A stretch of DNA of 64,000 bases. Origin: Brachypodium distachyon. Taxonomy: Eukaryota; Streptophyta; Magnoliopsida; Poales; Poaceae. The stretch's first letter is position 1; the number at the start of each line of letters is the position of its first letter. The stretch spans positions 8,432,001 to 8,496,000 of the forward strand of contig NC_016133.3 of the NCBI RefSeq assembly GCF_000005505.3, read 5' to 3'. The position numbers and the translations under genes are program-made. Below are positions 59,798 to 64,000 of the stretch, one piece after another. Below the pieces are notes generated by a model. The model was not told the DNA's origin. It did not search any database and saw only the letters and a list, made by a program, of their open reading frames with translations.

Positions 59798-61754
59798 GCG
59801 CAAGGCCGCTTCACCCTGAGGTGGCGCTGGAGCTTCTCATTGCTAAAATCTTGCTGGCCGCAGGCTCGTGCGGTCTGCGGTGGCTGAGGGCGACGCTAGG
59901 AGGCGGGGCGATACAGAGCACGGGAGAGGCAGGAAAGAGGGGCAAAAGAATGAATAGGTCATCACGAATCTGACGGAGGCATGGGAAGGGGTGGAGGAGC
60001 ACTGCGCGAGCACCTCGACGCCGGCGGGTGGCAGGTAGAGAAGAGTAGCGACGCGGGGATGACTCGGACCACACGAGGCTCGATGAGAATCACCGGAAGG
60101 TTCAGTGTGATCAGGTGGAGCTGAGGGAGGCGGCGGTGGAGTCCGAAGGTCGCTGGAGAAGGAGATCTGCTCGGCGGCAGCAACCGGTAGGAGCTGAGGA
60201 AGAAGAAGGTGACGCAGCGATTGGAGGCACCTCGGGTCGATTACTTCTGCAGGAAGGATTCTCGAGCCGATGTGGGTCTCTTGGGCAAGGTGGCGAGGCT
60301 CGTGGAGGACGCTGGCCATGATGGCGCAAAGCAGCGGCGCTAGCATGCTCTGGACGGCGCGAACGTCGTTCGCGTTCCGGCCAGAATAGAGCACGAGAGG
60401 ATGCGGGGCTTGCGGATATAGCTTCGGCATGTCTACGAGGTCGTGGCGGCAAGGTTTAGCGGCCGAGTTGAGAAGCGACGGTGTCGCGATGGCCGGCAGA
60501 AAGAGCGGCCAGGAAGATGAGCTGCTTCGGGATGAAGAATGTTAGCCCTGGCAAAAACATGGGAATGTATTGTTATTGTCACTTATTCAGTTCCTATGAA
60601 TTTCAATTTGTTTTTAGAAAGTGGACTTTTGTTCACCAAGGGTTAATCGATGTTGATGTTGTGTTCTGGTTAATCAAAATTTCAACTTATTTTGAGAAAG
60701 TTGACTTTTGTTCATCGAGGGGAAGAAATAGCCACTTTTTGCCTTTTTGAGCCCACTGGAATGGATAATTTTGTAGGAAGCTTGAAAAATGAACTTCCTC
60801 CAAATTGATCTCTGATAGCACACATGTAATCCGAATGGAAAGTTATGCAAGATGACGAAATTTCAAATTGTTTTGAGAAATTTAACTTTTGTTGACCAGA
60901 GCCACTATTTGGCCAGTTTGATGTCAATTTTGGAATTGAATCACAACACTCTCCAAATGAACTCAAACTTTGCACACTAGTCACATATACCTATTAATGT
61001 CATTATCTCAAAGTTTGTTCAAATATGAATTGTTTACCTATTTTTTGAATTTCAAATTCAAACAAATCTGGGGAACTGTTACCTCAATCACAACTTAGAT
61101 TCACAAGTTTCGTCGCAGAAGATTTTCATAGCATTTAGTGTTCATCCTTGATGTTCTCTCCAAATTTCAGATTTTTCTGGAGTTCAGGAACGATATTTCG
61201 TGCATTCTTTGAATTTCCAACCTTTTCGAGTCATGATTGAAAATTCAATGAAACTTCGCACAAATCGATGTGGAACCCATATAACAAAGTCATGGTTGTG
61301 TCATGGCATTCCAAAAAACTTGGAATGCACCGGGTCCAAATGCATTTGAATCATTTTTGCACCTAAATTACTGTTTTTGCCTATTCTGCCAATTGGAAAA
61401 CAAAATAGGAAATTTCATCCGGAAACTGCATGGGCTCTTTATTTGTCAATACCTGACACCAAAAAAAAAATTCAGACCAAAATCAATTTGTGACCGGCCT
61501 TACTTTACCCGGGGAGGTCAACCAATATTGTTTCATTCAAAATAAGCATCCCAACAAAGTCACGGTGCCGAAAACGTACAACCTTATGCCGTTACCATAC
61601 CCATATATATAAGAGAAAAACAGATAACATTTCATATATATATAGATCGATGGGTACGCAGGATTGATTACAAAATAGGAATAAAAATAGAGATACATAG
61701 CAACATATACATATGTAGCTAGAGATAGATAACAACACCGAGGCGCGAGGTCCA
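59798..61754. other. Interior of Mutator-like element without recognised gene
   Basis: 59810-60530 is GC-rich with overlapping frames on the minus strand (e.g. 59843-60430) lacking domains. 60540-61540 is A/T-rich and repeats TTTCAA(A/T)TTGTTTT and GAGAAAGTTGACTTTTGTT-type motifs, like spacer DNA of other large grass transposons. Confidence 0.4.
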
Positions 61755-62348
61755 TTATGCAGTGTCGTCGCCGTCGCTGTCGTTGAGGCCGCGCTCCTCA
61801 CGGAAAGCGAAGAGGACGTTGCTCTCCGCCCGGATTTCCCGGACGTTCTTCCTCCCCCGCTCCTCGAGAAGGTTGCTCCTCTCCGAGTTTAGCGTCGCGA
61901 GATGAAACTCGTACCGCTCCCTCGCCTCCACCGCCTCCCGGCCGCACTCGTTGGCGAAATCTTCCGCCACGGAAGCCCCCTTCGCAGCAGCCACATGTGC
62001 CATCGGTCGGCTTCCCGCACACGCTGCTGGTACGTGTGCAGGAGCTCGGCATGGCGCCGATTGATCTCGCACTCGGCCTCCTCCTCCTCCTTGTCATCGT
62101 CGCCGCCGCCGTCATCATCGTTGAGGGGGAGTTGGCCGCAGGACGAGCATGGGACGTCCTCCTCGATGTGGGCACGCTTTGGCGGGCGAGCGGCTGCGAC
62201 GAGCGGCGGCATCCATGCTCAATGCATGGGACAATGCCGCCGGCGCATGTTGACGGGTGGCAGACGTCGGAGTGGTGGCCAGCTCACGCCCATGGCCGCC
62301 GCCGGCCGAGCTCTCAGTACCGTCTACTAGCTCCTTGTCCTTGGCCAT
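61755..62348 (-). pseudogene. TE-borne coiled-coil protein, frameshifted
   Basis: ATG at 62346-62348 (MAKDKELVDGTESSAGGGHG). The first frame ends soon; a second carries HIEEDVPCSSCGQLPLNDDD, an acidic run and AECEINRRHAELLHTYQQRV; a third carries DFANECGREAVEARERYEFH, NSERSNLLEERGRKNVREIR and ends SDGDDTA at 61755. Taken together it resembles a ~190-residue acidic, coiled-coil protein broken by at least two frame changes (near 62190-62240 and 61960-62000). No known domain. Divergent from the 156-aa ORF across a 470-bp gap. Confidence 0.55.
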
Positions 62349-62697
62349 GGTGGAGAGAAGCGGTAGAGCTCGAGAGAGAGCGAGAGGAAGAATGTAGATG
62401 AGATCAGAGGAGACGAGAGAATCGGTTTACTGGGCACGCACATAAGTAGTAGTGGGGAGAGGAAGCCAACGAGACCGAGAGAATAGTGGGGAGAGGAATC
62501 CGACGGGACGATCTCACAGTTATTGAGAGTGAGTGGGAAACGTGTTGGGCCGCGCCGCCGCGCACGCCTGCTATTGACGCCAATTCCCTCCAACTTCCCA
62601 CATACGCCAGTTTTCCATGCATTTCAAACTGCACCGGCGACCGCATTCAAAGCCCACGGATCACTGGAAACCTCTCCCCTTCCCTTGTCACCATCGC

Positions 62698-62706
62698 TAT
62701 TTAACC
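62698..62706 (+). promoter_or_regulatory. TATA-like box of the 156-aa ORF
   Basis: CTATTTAAC, 114 bp before the ATG, followed by a pyrimidine-rich leader (TTCTTCTACACAGCTC repeated twice at 62727-62770). Confidence 0.5.
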
Positions 62707-62819
62707 CGGCGCCATGGCTCTGCTTCTTCTACACAGCTCTCCATTCTTCTCCTTCTTCTACACAGCTCTCCACTCCACTTCTTCAACCCGCCGCTCAACG
62801 CCCCCACTGACGACAAGCA

Positions 62820-63290
62820 ATGGCGTTCGAAGGCCTCACCTTCAACCCGCCACCCCTCACTGATGAGGCGTTTTTCCCACCTGGCGTGCGTGTGGAGCGG
62901 ACGCTCCAGGTGTGGGCGATGTCGCGCAGCCGGAGCTCGATCGCGCTGGCCAGGAACTTCCTCAATACCGCCTTCGGTCACCTGGAGGCCGGTGGCCCTC
63001 CAATGTACCGCCTGGAGCAGCTCCGCGAGCACGGCGTCAAAACCGCCCTCCTGGTGCACCTCACCAATAGCCATGACGCGGATTACCTCCTTGGCCGCGT
63101 GTACTGGTGTGGATGCGAGTTGATCGCATTCACGTTGTACAACGTGTACACCAACACTACGACCATGTTCCCCCACGCCGGCGAGATGCACGGCCTCCCG
63201 TACATGGAGGAGGCGGAGACGCCTGTGGAGGTGGCTGTCGAGGGGCCTGTGCCGCCTGTGGAGGAATCTGAAGACCAAGCCGAGGAGTGA
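62820..63290 (+). CDS. Unknown 156-aa protein inside Mutator-like element
   Basis: Intact single-exon frame, ATG at 62820 (context CAAGCAATGGCG), stop TGA at 63288-63290. MAFEGLTFNPPPLTDEAFFP begins the protein; the middle (RSSIALARNFLNTAFGHLEA, REHGVKTALLVHLTNSHDAD, LGRVYWCGCELIAFTLYNVY) alternates helix-like and strand-like stretches, and the last ~30 residues are Glu/Pro/Val-rich and acidic. No signal peptide or membrane segment. I do not recognise the family. Codon use is GC-rich at third positions, as in grass genes. It shares a GC-rich divergent promoter region with the pseudogene at 61755-62348. Confidence 0.55.
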   Translation: MAFEGLTFNPPPLTDEAFFPPGVRVERTLQVWAMSRSRSSIALARNFLNTAFGHLEAGGPPMYRLEQLREHGVKTALLVHLTNSHDADYLLGRVYWCGCELIAFTLYNVYTNTTTMFPHAGEMHGLPYMEEAETPVEVAVEGPVPPVEESEDQAEE

Positions 63291-63872
63291 GCGATCGATC
63301 GGCGTTTGTTTTTTCAAAATTAATGTCGTTATATGCTATGTAAGCCCTTGTTGGAATATATGAACTAGGTTCTTTCTTCGATGGTTGTGTTGTGCTGTGT
63401 CCACGCTGTAGAGGGGTGCATTCTGCGGCGGCGGTGCCGGTGCTTCCCTTCGTCAATGCCGGCCGAGAGCATCCTAGCGGTGCGTCCTAGCGGCACATCC
63501 TAGCGTCCACGTCCCCGTCCCGGTCCTTGTCCTCGTGCTCCCGTCGATCCCCACGCTACAGCGGCCGTCGTCGCGGTGGCCAGAGTCAAGCTCGCCGAAG
63601 CCCGGCCCGGCGCACAGTCAACAGCGCGCATTGGTCCCACCCATCAGGCTTATACCAGGTCCCACCCGTCAGCAGCTAACGGCTTGACCGAGTTGACCGT
63701 GAGGAGGTGCTCCGTGATGGCAAAAGCGAGCATTTGCGCAAAGGAGGAGAGTAGAAGCGAGCAGTGTTCTAAGACCTGGACAAAACTGAGTAGAACTAAG
63801 GAACCGAGGGCACACAAGTAAAAAAACCCTTAAAAAAATCGTATTATTTAAAAAAAAAAGCCGGACATAGCA

Positions 63873-64000
63873 AGCGCTTCTATTCTTATATTTAGCATTG
63901 TTTGATCCCTAGCCCTTTTCTGGGCAACATTGATATGTAGTCTCAAACTATATGATTCAACAACATTATGCATGTAATTGAATGGGAATTTTCTTGCCAT
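63873..64000. other. Right-edge flank
   Basis: A/T-rich sequence beyond the target duplication; nothing recognised. Confidence 0.5.

Larger units (their letters stand above)
56714..63863. mobile_element. Mutator-like element (~7.15 kb) with 9-bp TSD
   Basis: A perfect 9-bp direct repeat GACATAGCA flanks the block (56705-56713, 63864-63872). Inside it, inverted ends match: AAAAATAATACGACTTTTTT at the left against AAATAATACGATTTTTTT read from the right. The match resumes after a nested insertion: the stretch 59043-59215 (GGGTCTTTTA, TTAGTTCTACTCAGTTTT, TTCGCTTCTAC, ACGGTCAA) pairs with 63655-63830 inverted. TIR over 150 bp and a 9-bp TSD are Mutator features. It carries an ndhD plastid insertion, a coiled-coil pseudogene, an intact 156-aa ORF and a second TIR element, but no recognised MURA transposase. 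Confidence 0.72.

Noticed and set aside
1..64000. CRISPR arrays, bacterial operons, tRNA or rRNA genes
   Set aside because: Introns, plant gene families and plant transposons show eukaryotic nuclear DNA; no regular spacer arrays or RNA gene folds were recognised by eye.

Overview
The window is nuclear DNA of a grass, most likely Pooideae. Genes are split by GT-AG introns, A/T-rich intergenic DNA is packed with Stowaway, hAT, Mutator, CACTA, LINE, Copia and Helitron remnants, a BARE/WIS/Angela-type Copia LTR is present, and the clearest gene is a grass SWEET4-like sugar transporter. I cannot name the species. No rRNA, tRNA or CRISPR was recognised.

Layout. 1-3079: broken 3' half of a Ty1/Copia element plus its 3' LTR. 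3661-10214 (minus): a seven-exon bHLH transcription factor gene whose exons I could join in frame (354 aa). 10.2-17.6 kb: intergenic, with a hAT-type MITE (8-bp TSD) and LINE 3' ends. 17622-19784: FAR1/MULE-transposase-like pseudogene fused at its SWIM finger to a truncated CACTA (TNP2-type) element that ends at 21618. 25633-28076 (minus): intact five-exon SWEET4-like gene (251 aa) with a decayed tandem copy of part of exon 3 in an intron. 33.8-37.25 kb: large LTR-like repeat with an internal ~1 kb tandem duplication and a small Helitron-like insertion. 37749-40202 (minus): intronless 817-aa secreted proline-rich repeat protein with a C-terminal cystatin-like domain. 41166-43240: solo Copia LTR with perfect 5-bp TSD. 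46-54 kb: mosaic of MITEs and gene fragments (F-box, one ERECTA LRR exon, a small PNRC-like fragment). 55.3 and 59.4 kb: two plastid insertions (rpl20, ndhD). 56714-63863: a 7.15-kb Mutator-like element with a 9-bp TSD that contains a second long-TIR element encoding a 188-aa GRF-type zinc-finger protein, the ndhD insertion, a coiled-coil pseudogene and an intact 156-aa ORF.

The host genes (bHLH regulator, SWEET4 hexose transporter, extensin-cystatin protein) do not form an obvious pathway; they look like ordinary neighbours in a gene island. The less described material is the extensin-cystatin fusion and the nested long-TIR elements at the right end, which carry protein-coding genes of unknown purpose and show no recognisable transposase.
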